A stretch of DNA of 64,000 bases from DATNBU01 sp964476185 (GCA_964476185.1 CAYYZO010000005.1:1-64000); one strand, 5' to 3'; positions 8,624 through 16,816 are shown, counted from the stretch's first letter. Notes: generated from the sequence alone by a model not told the origin. Made by a program: numbers and translations.

Positions 8624-10498
8624 ATGCAGGCCGTTCGCCGACTGAAAGCCGCCGTCTACGACACGGCGATCGTCTCGATGACCTCCGGCTGGTACGCGGC
8701 TGTCGTCGAATCGCTCGCCCCGTCGTGCCGGCTTCTCGACGTCGGGATCGGCACGGGAGCGGCGCTGCTCGCGAACGCCGACGCCGTTCGCGAGCGCGAC
8801 CTGCGCATCGTCGGCATCGACATCGACCGGGCGTACGTCGAGCGCTGCCGGGACGGGATCGCTGCGACGGGGCTCGACGACAGCATCGAGGTCCGGCTCG
8901 AGTCCGTCTACGACCACGGCGGCGGCCCCTACGACGCCGTGTACTTCAGCGGCAGTTTCATGCTGCTGCCCGACCCCGCGGCCGCGCTGCGCCACGTGGC
9001 GGGCCTTCTCGCGCCCGGCGCGCGCGTCTACTTCACGCAGACGTTCGAGCACGAGCGCTCGCGCGTGCTCGAGCGCCTCAAGCCGGCGCTGCGATGGATC
9101 ACGACGATCGATTTCGGCGCGGTGACCTACGAGGACGAGATGCTCGGCACGCTGGCCGCCGCCGGATTCGAGGTCGAACGGCGGACGACGCTCCATGCCG
9201 GCCGGAAGCGGTCGTCGGTGCTCGTCGTCGCGGCGCGACGCGGCGACGGGGCGACGGCGTCGTCCGCGCGAACGCCCGGCCGTCGCCTGGCGCCGCTGCC
9301 GTGCGCGGCGGTCGTGCTGGGAGTGGCGCTGGCCGGCGTCTGCCGGGCGGCGCCGGACCCGGGGCCGCTTCGGCCCGAGATCGTCGACTGCTGGCCGGGC
9401 GGCAGTTCGAGCACCTGCTCGACCGTGCAGGGAGCGCACTGGTTCTACGCATTCGGCGGCGTCCTGCCGCCGCCCGGCCAGATCGTGCCGCCCTTCGAGT
9501 CGAGGACACCGACCTTCGTCGTCAGCGTGGCGGAAGACCGGACGACCGTCGTGCACGCGCCGGATTCCCCCGGGATCCCCCAACCGGTCCGCGCATCCTT
9601 CCCAAGGCCCGAACCACAAGACCGCTGCTCGAGCCTCACCGATCCGGACTCCCGGTGGCAGACCTGTCCGTTTCCGGAGATCGAGTTCGGCGGTGCCGTC
9701 CATCAGGTGCTGCCGCTTGGCATCCTCCGCATCGAGAAGGGGCGCTATCGGGTTTCCCAGCCGTCGTTCGACGAAGCCGAAGTGCGCCGGCTCGCGCCGC
9801 GATTCCAGTACGGCGTGGAGAACGACGCGGAACGGATGGTGCAATGGCTGCGGGACGGCGCTCTCGTTCCGGTCCTCGGGGAGTACCTGCAGCGCGACGC
9901 ACGCCTCTGGTTCGCGCTGCAGGGAGGATTCAGCGAAGGCGAAGGAACCTTCGGCGGTCTCGCCGTCTACGACCTCGCGACCTCGACGTGGAAGATCCAC
10001 TACGGGCTCGAGCTGCTCGAATCCTTCGTCACGTCGATGATCGTCGTCGACGACGCGCTCTGGATGGGCACGGCGCATCGCGGAGAGTACGCGGTCTACG
10101 GCATCTCCGGCCTGGTTCGCTTCGACTTCGGCTCCGGAGGATTCCGCGCGTTCAGCCCGACGAAGGACGACGCGCCGGCCGTCTCGATGGTGCGCCGAGA
10201 CCGCCGCCCGCGTCGGTCGACGCCGGGAACGGGAGCCGTCGCCCCGCGAGGGTGCATCCCCGCGGGGGCACTGTCGGCGGGCGCCCCCACGGCACCCGCC
10301 GCGACGCCACCCTTGGCGCAGCGGCCCGCTTCACCTCCCGAGCCGCTCGCGCTCTGGGTCGGAACCAGCGAGCGGGGACTCAGCCTCTTCCACTCCGAAT
10401 CCGGGAACTGGGAAAACTGGCGGTGGGAGGACGCCCCCGACGGCAGCGGGGTCCCGTTCCGGCTGGGTTTCGAGGCCAGAACGTCGCAGACGCCTTGA
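8624..10498 (+). CDS. methyltransferase fused to an exported propeller-like domain
   Basis: One open frame of 624 residues with two unlike halves. Residues 1 to about 207 are a class I SAM-dependent methyltransferase: motif I is DVGIGTGAALL, followed by GIDIDRAY, and the fold closes at SVLVVAARR. Residues of about 222-247 (RRLAPLPCAAVVLGVALAG) look exactly like a signal peptide or membrane helix. The remaining 375 residues include repeat-like strands (LWFALQGG, ALWMGTAHRG, LWVGTSERGL) recalling two-component-regulator propeller repeats, interrupted near 10190-10340 by a Pro/Ala/Arg-rich stretch. No usable start codon precedes the internal signal-like segment. Either this is a genuine cytoplasm-to-periplasm fusion, or two genes merged by mutation or assembly error. 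Confidence 0.6.
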   Translation: MQAVRRLKAAVYDTAIVSMTSGWYAAVVESLAPSCRLLDVGIGTGAALLANADAVRERDLRIVGIDIDRAYVERCRDGIAATGLDDSIEVRLESVYDHGGGPYDAVYFSGSFMLLPDPAAALRHVAGLLAPGARVYFTQTFEHERSRVLERLKPALRWITTIDFGAVTYEDEMLGTLAAAGFEVERRTTLHAGRKRSSVLVVAARRGDGATASSARTPGRRLAPLPCAAVVLGVALAGVCRAAPDPGPLRPEIVDCWPGGSSSTCSTVQGAHWFYAFGGVLPPPGQIVPPFESRTPTFVVSVAEDRTTVVHAPDSPGIPQPVRASFPRPEPQDRCSSLTDPDSRWQTCPFPEIEFGGAVHQVLPLGILRIEKGRYRVSQPSFDEAEVRRLAPRFQYGVENDAERMVQWLRDGALVPVLGEYLQRDARLWFALQGGFSEGEGTFGGLAVYDLATSTWKIHYGLELLESFVTSMIVVDDALWMGTAHRGEYAVYGISGLVRFDFGSGGFRAFSPTKDDAPAVSMVRRDRRPRRSTPGTGAVAPRGCIPAGALSAGAPTAPAATPPLAQRPASPPEPLALWVGTSERGLSLFHSESGNWENWRWEDAPDGSGVPFRLGFEARTSQTP

Positions 10499-10507
10499 AA
10501 GTTCGAT

Positions 10508-10540
10508 TTAAGGCACGCAGATCGACATGGAGTGCCTTGA
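10508..10540. promoter_or_regulatory. inverted repeat upstream of hipB
   Basis: TTAAGGCAC and GTGCCTTGA, separated by 15 bases, form a 9-position dyad (one wobble) about 100 bases before hipB. It may be a HipB operator, since these antitoxins repress their own operon, or a terminator for the gene ending at 10498. Confidence 0.35.
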
Positions 10541-10589
10541 ATAGCACTTCTCGCTCGTCGCCACCCCTGCCACGGAGTATGCCGTCGAC

Positions 10590-10611
10590 GGCGCCGGCCC
10601 GACCCGGCGCC
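10590..10611. promoter_or_regulatory. 8-bp inverted repeat just before hipB
   Basis: GGCGCCGG and CCGGCGCC with a 6-base spacer lie 30 bases upstream of the hipB GTG start, close to where an autoregulatory operator or 5' hairpin would be expected. Confidence 0.3.
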
Positions 10612-10640
10612 CCCCGTCGAGGTTCCCGAGGAGGTCCGCC

Positions 10641-10979
10641 GTGCGAAAGAACCTGCTGACGTCGAATCCCCCCTATGCCGTCGACCAGGCGATCCGCCGG
10701 CTCGGGGCGAACCTGCGCACCGCGAGGCTGCGTCGGAATCTCTCGATCGAAGCCGTCGCCGAGAAGATCGGAACCGGCAGGCGAGCCGTGATCGACGCGG
10801 AGAAAGGCAAGCCGTCCACCAGCGCCGCGGTCTACGTCGCGATGCTGTGGGCCTTCGACCTGCTCGGCCCCATCGACGCCCTCGCCGATCCGGCATCCGA
10901 CAAAGAGGGACTCGCGCTCGCCGCAAGCCGCGAGCGGAGTCGTGCAAGCGCGACGCGGGAACTCGACAGTGACTTCTGA
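10641..10979 (+). CDS. hipB: HipB-like XRE-family antitoxin
   Basis: A 112-residue DNA-binding protein whose helix-turn-helix spans about residues 17-75 (GANLRTARLRRNLSIEAVA, then GTGRRAVIDAEKGKPS). It starts at GTG after GAGGAGG. The product should neutralise HipA and repress the operon. The stop overlaps the likely hipA start by 11 bases, so the two are co-translated. The C-terminal tail (about residues 85-112) is charged and probably contacts HipA. Confidence 0.82.
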   Translation: MRKNLLTSNPPYAVDQAIRRLGANLRTARLRRNLSIEAVAEKIGTGRRAVIDAEKGKPSTSAAVYVAMLWAFDLLGPIDALADPASDKEGLALAASRERSRASATRELDSDF

Positions 10980-12255
10980 GTGCTACGTCTACATCGTCCT
11001 GCCCGGCCAGACACGGTTCACGACGGCCGGACGCTTCCGCCTGGACACCGACCGTCACGGCACGTCGACAGGACGCTTCGTGTACGGGAAGACCTATCTC
11101 GCGCGACCGGACGCCGTCGCGATCGATCCGGTCGACCTCAAGCTCGCGGGGGGGACCTGCGAGACGCGATCGCTCGGCGGGATGTTCGGCGCCCTGCGCG
11201 ACGCGAGCCCCGACTCCTGGGGACGGCGCGTGATCGAAAGTCACGTGCCCGTGGGGCGATGCGGCGAGGTCGATTACCTGCTGCATTCGCCGGACGATCG
11301 TGCGGGCGCACTCGGCTTCGGACTCGGGACCACACCGCCTGCTCCGCGTCGGCAGTTCAACCGCACCATCGACCTCCAGAAGCTCCAGGATTTCGCGGAT
11401 CGGATCCTCGCCGGGGAAAGCCTGGCGATCGACCCGGATGCGCACCAGGCAGAAGAACTGCTGCGCGCAGGCACTTCGATGGGCGGCGCGCGTCCGAAAG
11501 CGGTCGTCGAGGACGGAGACGCGCTGTGGATCGCGAAGTTCAATCGCCCGGACGACCGGTGGAACGTGGCCAGGGTCGAACGCGCGATGCTCGAGCTCGC
11601 CCGCGCGTGCGGCATCCGGACCGCGGACTCCAGGCTGGCATCCGTCGGACGGCGCGACGTGCTGCTGGTCCGTCGCTTCGATCGAGAACGGGATCCGGCC
11701 GAAGACGGCTATCGTCGCGCCCGCATGCTGAGCGCGCTCACGCTGCTGCGAGCCGAGGAATCCCCGACCGACCGCGCGAAGTGGTCGTATGTCCTGCTCG
11801 CCGAGGAACTGAGACGCTTCTCGTCGAAGCCCGGCGAGGACGCTCCGGAATTGTTCCGTCGCACGTGCTGCAACGCGCTGATCAGCAACAGTGACGATCA
11901 CCCGCGCAATCACGCGGTGATCGCGATGGGGAAGGACTTTCGACTCTCCCCCGCCTACGACCTGACCCCGCACCTGCACCTCAGCGTCGAACGGCGCGAT
12001 CTCGCGATGGCGTGCGGCGACATGGGTCGCTACGCCCACGCGCGAAACCTTCGCTCCCAGAGCGCCCGTTTCCTGCTGCGGGAGGGCGAGGCCGACGCGC
12101 TTCTAGAAACGATGGAGCGCGTCGTCGCGGAACGGTGGGAAGAGATCGCCCGCCGCGAAGGAGTCTCCGCGAACGATTGCCGCAAGATCGCGGGGGCGTT
12201 CGCCTACGCCGGATTCCGGCTGCCGCTGGAGAAGTCGGCGCCGACCGCGGGCTAG
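10969..12255 (+). CDS. hipA: HipA-like serine/threonine kinase toxin
   Basis: A 428-residue kinase toxin; HipA of E. coli phosphorylates glutamyl-tRNA synthetase and induces persistence. The N-terminal subdomain holds GRFVYGKTYLARPDA; SMGGARPKAVVE is the nucleotide-loop region; LLVRRFDR follows. SNSDDHPRNH carries the catalytic Asp and metal-binding Asn of the HipA C-terminal domain, and LSPAYDLTP contains the metal-binding Asp. All key residues look intact, so the toxin should be active. The start GTG at 10969 overlaps hipB; a GTG at 10942 is a longer alternative. The target cannot be told from sequence. Confidence 0.88.
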   Translation: MTSECYVYIVLPGQTRFTTAGRFRLDTDRHGTSTGRFVYGKTYLARPDAVAIDPVDLKLAGGTCETRSLGGMFGALRDASPDSWGRRVIESHVPVGRCGEVDYLLHSPDDRAGALGFGLGTTPPAPRRQFNRTIDLQKLQDFADRILAGESLAIDPDAHQAEELLRAGTSMGGARPKAVVEDGDALWIAKFNRPDDRWNVARVERAMLELARACGIRTADSRLASVGRRDVLLVRRFDRERDPAEDGYRRARMLSALTLLRAEESPTDRAKWSYVLLAEELRRFSSKPGEDAPELFRRTCCNALISNSDDHPRNHAVIAMGKDFRLSPAYDLTPHLHLSVERRDLAMACGDMGRYAHARNLRSQSARFLLREGEADALLETMERVVAERWEEIARREGVSANDCRKIAGAFAYAGFRLPLEKSAPTAG

Positions 12256-12343
12256 CCGGCTCCGGGCCGCGTCGTGGGGCAGGTCGGGCAGCGGGCGAAG
12301 CCGCTTCGATCTGTGATATCGGAAACCGGGAGACGGCAGCGCC

Positions 12344-13423
12344 ATGCCCCACGCCATCGACATCCCCCCGCGCTGGCAGCGACGCGGCCTCGCACTTCGC
12401 GGCGAGGACTACGGCTGGGGCGGTTTCGTCGTCGGCGATCCGTGCGTCGTGCGCGACGAGGACGCCGGAGTATGGCGCATGTTCCTGTTCGCGCTGCCGC
12501 CCGGCCACGGACAGGCCACGTGCGAAAGCCAACCCGACGATCCCGCCGCGTGGCGCGCCGCCGGGCCGCTCGAGTTCACGAATCCCGGCCTTCTGCCCGG
12601 CGGCGCGGCGTTCAAGCCGTTCGTCGTCCTCGATGCGACGAAGCCGGGAACGGCCGCGCGCTTCGACGGCCGATACGGCCTGCTGCTGGTGACCGACGCC
12701 GACGCCAAGGTGGTTCGTCGCGCGTGGTCGACCTCGCTCGCCGGACCGTGGACGATCGAAGCCGGCGTCCTGATCGGACGCGGCGAGGGCGACGACTTCG
12801 ACGCGAAGCACGTCGACGCCGTCTCGGCGTTCGTGTTCCCGGAGCGCGGCGAGATCCTCTATTTCTACATGGGCTATCCGCAGAGGGCGCAGCCCGGCCG
12901 CGCGAGTCCGCTCGGGTCCGCCCAGGGCGCGGCGATCGAGTGCTGGACGGATGCTCGCGCGCGCGCCGACGCGACTCTCGCGGGCCGCGACCTTCCGCCC
13001 GCGACGCTCCGCAAGCTCGGCTGCATCCTGCCGCCTTCGAACGAACCCGGGCACTGGGCGGGCGGATGGGTCGGCGGCCTGCAACTGATTCCCGGGGGAC
13101 GCCACCGCTGGCTCGGCCTCGTGAACGCGTCGCCAACGGCGCCGCGGGAAGGAGACGATTCGATCTCCCGCGAGGAGCCGCCGCCGAGCCTCGGGGGGTT
13201 CGCGGTCTGCGACGAGGAGTTCCCGGTGAGCGGCTGGCGATGGTGCGACTCGCCGATCGAGTGGGCCGACGACGTGCCGGCGTCGGCCCGAGCGGCCGGC
13301 GAGGTCGTCAACTTCTGGCGGCACCACGCCGTCGTGCTCGACGACGGTCGCGTCGCGCTCTTCTACAACGCCGGCTCGTACTTCGACGAGAAACTGTTTC
13401 TTCGTGTGGCCGGCGGACGCTGA
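12344..13423 (+). CDS. glycoside hydrolase 43/130-like five-bladed propeller protein
   Basis: A 359-residue protein without a signal peptide. Repeated strand patterns such as GDPCVVRDEDAGVWRMFLF, GRYGLLLVTD, PFVVLDATKPG and VALFYNAGS are typical of the five-bladed propeller shared by GH43, GH62, GH68 and GH130. Acidic residues (GDP near residue 31, DAKHVDAVSAF near 150) could be catalytic, but I cannot align them with confidence. It stands alone between hipA and a convergent operon. The substrate is unknown; it may be a mannosyl-phosphorylase-like enzyme or a non-catalytic relative. Confidence 0.5.
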   Translation: MPHAIDIPPRWQRRGLALRGEDYGWGGFVVGDPCVVRDEDAGVWRMFLFALPPGHGQATCESQPDDPAAWRAAGPLEFTNPGLLPGGAAFKPFVVLDATKPGTAARFDGRYGLLLVTDADAKVVRRAWSTSLAGPWTIEAGVLIGRGEGDDFDAKHVDAVSAFVFPERGEILYFYMGYPQRAQPGRASPLGSAQGAAIECWTDARARADATLAGRDLPPATLRKLGCILPPSNEPGHWAGGWVGGLQLIPGGRHRWLGLVNASPTAPREGDDSISREEPPPSLGGFAVCDEEFPVSGWRWCDSPIEWADDVPASARAAGEVVNFWRHHAVVLDDGRVALFYNAGSYFDEKLFLRVAGGR

Positions 13424-13462
13424 GGAACGTACACCGGGGCGGCTGCGCCCGCCCGAGCGACG

Positions 13463-14668
13463 TCAGCCCTGCGACAACTGCGACAACGCGATCGCCGCGT
13501 GCAGCGCCGCGCCGTGCTGGATCACGTCTTCGTCGATCTTCATCAGGTCGGAGTGCAGCGGCCCGCCGCCGTCGGTCTTCGCGCCGAGGAACGCGAATGC
13601 GCCGGGGACCTTCTCGAGCACGTAGGAGAAATCCTCGGCGCCCATCACGGGGCTCGGCAGCTCGAGCACGGACAGTCCGACCCGTTCGGCGGTGCGCACG
13701 ACCAGGTCGACCGGGTCGTCGTGGTTGACCGTCGGCGGATAGCCGTGGATCAGGCTCACGTCCGCGTGGATCCCGCGCGCCGCCGCCACGCCGTGCGCGA
13801 CGCGCAGCAGCTGCTCGTGCGCCAGGCCGCGGCCGCGCGGGCTCAGCGCGCGGATCGTGCCGCCGCACTCGGCGGTCGGGGGCACCACGTTGTTCGTGGT
13901 TCCCGCCGTCACCTGCGTCACGCTCATCACGATGCGGTCGTCCGGGTTCGTCTCGCGCGCGACCACGTGCGAGAGCCCGTCGACGAACGGACCGATCGCC
14001 GGGATCGGGTCGCGGGTGAAGTGCGGCATCGAAGCGTGCCCGCCCGCGCCCTTGAAGATCACCGAGAACGCGTCGGCCGACGCCATGATCGTTCCCTTGC
14101 GGATGCCCACGCGGCCGAGCGGCGTGCTCGGGTCGACGTGCAGCGCATAGGCCGCGTCGACGCCGACGAGGGCGCCTTCCTCGATCATCATGCGTGCGCC
14201 GCCGAATCCTTCCTCGCCGGGCTGGAACAGCAGGCGCACGGTGCCGGCGAAGGTCCGTCGCCGCGCGGTGAGGATCTCGGCGGCGCCGAGCAGCATCGCG
14301 ACGTGCGCGTCGTGGCCGCACGCGTGCATGCAGCCCTCGTTCTTCGAGCGGAACTCGAGGTCGTTGTGCTCGCGAAGCGGCAGCGCGTCCATGTCGGCCC
14401 GCAGCGCCACGATGCGCGGCCTGGCGTTCGTCGGCGCGGTCCCGCGGACCTCGGCGACGACCGAGCTCAGGGAGTCGCCGGTCGCGATCGAATCCACGCC
14501 GATCCGGCGCAGCTCCTCGACGATCACGCCCTGCGTGTGCGGCAACTCGAGGCCGAGTTCCGGGAACGCGTGGATGCGACGTCGGTTGGCGACGAGGCGC
14601 GCCTCGAGCGCGGCGGCGTCGCTGCGGAGTTCGTGGAGGAGATGAAGGTCGGTGCTCTGGACGATCAT
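13463..14668 (-). CDS. M20 family amidohydrolase
   Basis: A zinc-dependent amidohydrolase of 401 residues in the IAA-amino-acid hydrolase, hippurate hydrolase and N-acyl-amino-acid deacetylase group (M20D). The motifs run in order: RRRIHAFPELG near the N terminus, ALRADMDALPL, CMHACGHDAH (metal Cys and His), FQPGEEGFGGARMM (catalytic Glu and metal Glu), GAGGHASMPH in the dimerisation domain, and GAEDFSYVLEKVPG near the C terminus. The ATG overlaps the stop of the upstream oxidoreductase by four bases. It has no signal peptide, so it is probably cytoplasmic. The substrate is an N-acyl or N-aroyl amino acid by inference. Confidence 0.92.
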   Translation of the reverse strand: MIVQSTDLHLLHELRSDAAALEARLVANRRRIHAFPELGLELPHTQGVIVEELRRIGVDSIATGDSLSSVVAEVRGTAPTNARPRIVALRADMDALPLREHNDLEFRSKNEGCMHACGHDAHVAMLLGAAEILTARRRTFAGTVRLLFQPGEEGFGGARMMIEEGALVGVDAAYALHVDPSTPLGRVGIRKGTIMASADAFSVIFKGAGGHASMPHFTRDPIPAIGPFVDGLSHVVARETNPDDRIVMSVTQVTAGTTNNVVPPTAECGGTIRALSPRGRGLAHEQLLRVAHGVAAARGIHADVSLIHGYPPTVNHDDPVDLVVRTAERVGLSVLELPSPVMGAEDFSYVLEKVPGAFAFLGAKTDGGGPLHSDLMKIDEDVIQHGAALHAAIALSQLSQG

Positions 14669-15279
14669 GATGGGTTCATTCTCGCGACGAGTCGCTGGAC
14701 GATGTTTCGGTAGACGGCGCGCTCCTGCGCGCCGGGAAGCTGGAATCCGCCGTCGAGCACGACGCACGGCACGGCCGAGATGCCGAGTTCGACGGCCTCG
14801 TTGTGCTCGGAGTAGACCTCGCGCGAGATCTCCGGGTCGTCGTAGTCGCGCGCGAAGCGCTCGAGGTCGAGGCCGCACTCGCGCGCGACGAGCGCGATCG
14901 TCGCGAGCGAGGTCACGTCGAGGTTGCGGGCGAAGTACGCGTGCATCAGCGCACGGTGGTAGCGGTCGAACGCCTCCTGGCGCGCGGCCGCCTTGACGGC
15001 GACGGCCGGCGGCACCGAGTGCGACGGCGGCTCCTCGTCGGTGGCCCAGACGCGGAACTCGCCGGAATCCGGCTGCGCGGCCGGCCTCATCCACGACTCC
15101 GTGTAGCGACGGAACTTCTCCAGCGGCTTCGGCTCGGCATGCGGGCGCAGCAGGTAGCTCTTCCACTCGAGCCGCAGCTCGGCGATGTCGGACACGTCTT
15201 CCCGGACCTGTTCGAGGCACACGGCCGCGTTCTGGCACCAGGGTCAAAGGACATCCGACCAGACCTGGAAGTGGATCAC
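14665..15279 (-). CDS. DsbA/FrnE-like oxidoreductase, probable selenoprotein (UPWC)
   Basis: Thioredoxin-fold oxidoreductase of the DsbA/FrnE/HCCA-isomerase group, 204 residues if the TGA at 15246-15244 is decoded as selenocysteine. The read-through frame gives VIHFQVWSDVL-U-PWCQNAA. The TGA replaces the first Cys of the family's CPWC redox motif (U12, C15), in the usual SDV context. Later come HRALMHAYFARNLDV and the cis-proline loop AVPCVVLDGGF (P171). From the internal GTG at 15222 only 185 residues remain, lacking the active site. Translation starts at GTG 15279 or GTG 15291; neither has a strong ribosome-binding site. It lies between a PNPOx-like gene 57 bases upstream and the ATGA-coupled M20 gene. 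A nonsense mutation or sequencing error is the alternative, but the exact position argues strongly for Sec. Confidence 0.8.
15216..15239 (-). promoter_or_regulatory. candidate bacterial SECIS stem-loop
   Basis: Starting 5 bases after the TGA, GGUGC pairs with GUGCC (two wobbles), then ACG pairs with CGU after a 4-base bulge, closing a CGGC apical loop 17 bases after the UGA. That loop position and the guanines in it fit bacterial SECIS rules (loop about 16-37 bases from UGA, a G early in the loop). A competing fold pairs GGC with GCC around a CGUGU loop. Thermodynamic stability was not computed. Confidence 0.4.
15244..15246 (-). other. recoded TGA, proposed selenocysteine codon
   Basis: In-frame TGA in the context CTT-TGA-CCC-TGG-TGC (Leu-Sec-Pro-Trp-Cys), exactly at the N-terminal redox Cys of the CPWC motif. 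Confidence 0.75.
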
Positions 15280-15336
15280 GGGCAACGGCACCGGCGGATC
15301 GTGGCACCGCCCCCCGGCAACGGCAAGGAACGCCGG

Positions 15337-15891
15337 TCAGTCCCTGCGCAGGCGCGCGACCGGCGCAGGCAGGCCGTCGATGCTGACTTCGTTGTTCCGG
15401 CGCTGGTACTCGGCGATGCCATCCGGCCCCTTGCGCTCGGCCCAGCGCGTCAGCGTGTCGCGCTCGCGGGGATTGTCCATGCGCGGCACCGCATACCCGC
15501 ACGACGTCTGCACGCGCTCGAGGTCGAGCACCAGGATCTGCCGCTCGCCCGGATGATCCGCGAAGTGTCGCCGAAGCCCGGCGTACTCCGTGTCCGCCGG
15601 CAGCACGGTTCGGCCGCGGCCGTACAGCCGCAGGATGAGGGCCCTGGCTCCGAAACTGCAGAACAGGATCGTCAGGCGTCCGTTGTCCGCGAGGTGCGCG
15701 GACGTTTCGTTGCCGCTGCCGGTCAGGTCGAGGTACGCGACGGTCTTCGCGTCGAGCACGCGGAACGTGTCGAGCCCCTTCGGCGACACGTTGACGTGAC
15801 CGCCGGAGGTCGGCGCGGTCGCGACGAAGAACACCGGCTGCTGCCGGATGAAGTCGGTCAGCTCGTCCGACAGACGGTCGAAGACTTCCAT
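15337..15891 (-). CDS. pyridoxamine 5'-phosphate oxidase-like flavin-binding protein
   Basis: A 184-residue split-barrel protein of the PNPOx-like superfamily. TAPTSGGHVNVSPKGLDTFRV is the conserved N-terminal strand pair with the SPKG turn; YLDLTGSGNETSAHL and LTILFCSF follow. The C-terminal region (CGYAVPRMDNPRERD) matches the subgroup annotated as pyridoxamine 5'-phosphate oxidase family, which is often not a true PdxH; a separate bona fide pdxH is at 29465. The start at 15891 is preferred to 15921 because family members begin with FDRLSDEL. It is the first gene of the operon with the putative selenoprotein. The flavin (FMN or F420) and substrate are unknown. Confidence 0.8.
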   Translation of the reverse strand: MEVFDRLSDELTDFIRQQPVFFVATAPTSGGHVNVSPKGLDTFRVLDAKTVAYLDLTGSGNETSAHLADNGRLTILFCSFGARALILRLYGRGRTVLPADTEYAGLRRHFADHPGERQILVLDLERVQTSCGYAVPRMDNPRERDTLTRWAERKGPDGIAEYQRRNNEVSIDGLPAPVARLRRD

Positions 15892-16006
15892 GCGCGGCTG
15901 ATAGCCGGGCCGGCCCCGCAAGACAACGCCGCCGCGGCGGCTTGACTCCTCCCCGCGCGGCGGCGTTCATGCCTGCCTCCCGGCATCCGCCGGCGGAGAC
16001 GGACTC

Positions 16007-16816
16007 TTGGGCAGCTTCCGGCAACCGACCGATTTTCGCGACGAGTGCGAAGCGCTCCACGGGCTCGTCGCGTCGCGCGGCGACGGCGTGTTCGACGTCC
16101 GCACGCAGTTTCGCGGCTGGACGGTCGGCGAAGTCCTCGTGCACCTGCACGTCTGGAACGTCGGCGCCGATCTCGCGCTGCAGGACCCGGATCGCTTCCT
16201 CGGGTTCTATTCGCACTTCCGCGGGGCCGTCGAGGCAGGGACCAGCCTGCGCCCTCCCGAGAACGCGTGGATCGGGGAGCTTCGCGGCGCCGCCCTGCTC
16301 CGCGCCTGGCGCGAGCAGGCGCTCGCGATGGCGGCGCGGTTCGAAGCGGCCGACCCGCGCGCGCGCGTGCGCTGGGCCGGCCCCGACATGAGCGTGCGCT
16401 CGAGCATCACCGCGCGCCTGATGGAGACCTGGGCCCACGGGCAGGAGGTCCACGATGCGCTCGGCGTCGAACGCGTCGACACCGACCGGATCGGCAACAT
16501 CGCGACGCTCGGCGTCAACACGTTCGGCTGGTCCTTCTCGGTGCACGGCCTCGCCGTTCCCGAGCGGGCGCCGCAGGTCCGGCTCACCGCGCCTTCCGGC
16601 GCGGCCTGGACGTGGAACGAGTCAAACGACGACGACGTCGTCGAAGGCGACGCGACGTCGTTCTGCCAGGTGGTCACGCAGACCCGGAACGTCGCCGACA
16701 CGCCGTTGCGCGTGCGCGGCGGCGTGGCGACGAAGTGGATGTCGATCGCGCAGTGCTTCGCCGGCTCGCCGCAGATGCCGCCGGCGCCGGGCACGCGCCG
16801 GCCACAAGCCGCCTGA
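16007..16816 (+). CDS. TIGR03084 family DinB-like metal-binding protein
   Basis: A 269-residue protein of the mycothiol-dependent maleylpyruvate isomerase N-terminal (DinB-like) superfamily. WTVGEVLVHLHVWN supplies one metal-binding His, and METWAHGQEVHDALG supplies the E-x3-H pair. It begins at TTG after GGAGACGG; no ATG is in frame nearby. The C-terminal half (RLTAPSGAAWTWNE, TPLRVRGGVATKWM) is the small lipid/SCP2-like extension seen in TIGR03084 proteins. The function is unknown; relatives are thiol-dependent S-transferases or isomerases. It is convergent with the EamA gene after only 18 bases. Confidence 0.8.
   Translation: MGSFRQPTDFRDECEALHGLVASRGDGVFDVRTQFRGWTVGEVLVHLHVWNVGADLALQDPDRFLGFYSHFRGAVEAGTSLRPPENAWIGELRGAALLRAWREQALAMAARFEAADPRARVRWAGPDMSVRSSITARLMETWAHGQEVHDALGVERVDTDRIGNIATLGVNTFGWSFSVHGLAVPERAPQVRLTAPSGAAWTWNESNDDDVVEGDATSFCQVVTQTRNVADTPLRVRGGVATKWMSIAQCFAGSPQMPPAPGTRRPQAA

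Noticed and set aside
15222..15224. GTG at 15222 as the true start of the DsbA-like gene
   Set aside because: It would give a protein lacking its whole active site, whereas the upstream in-frame sequence carries the family's SDV-x-PWC motif and the only obstacle is the TGA at the redox Cys.
15337..15891. Annotating this PNPOx-like gene as pdxH
   Set aside because: It lacks the PdxH C-terminal motif, and a complete pdxH is present at 29465.
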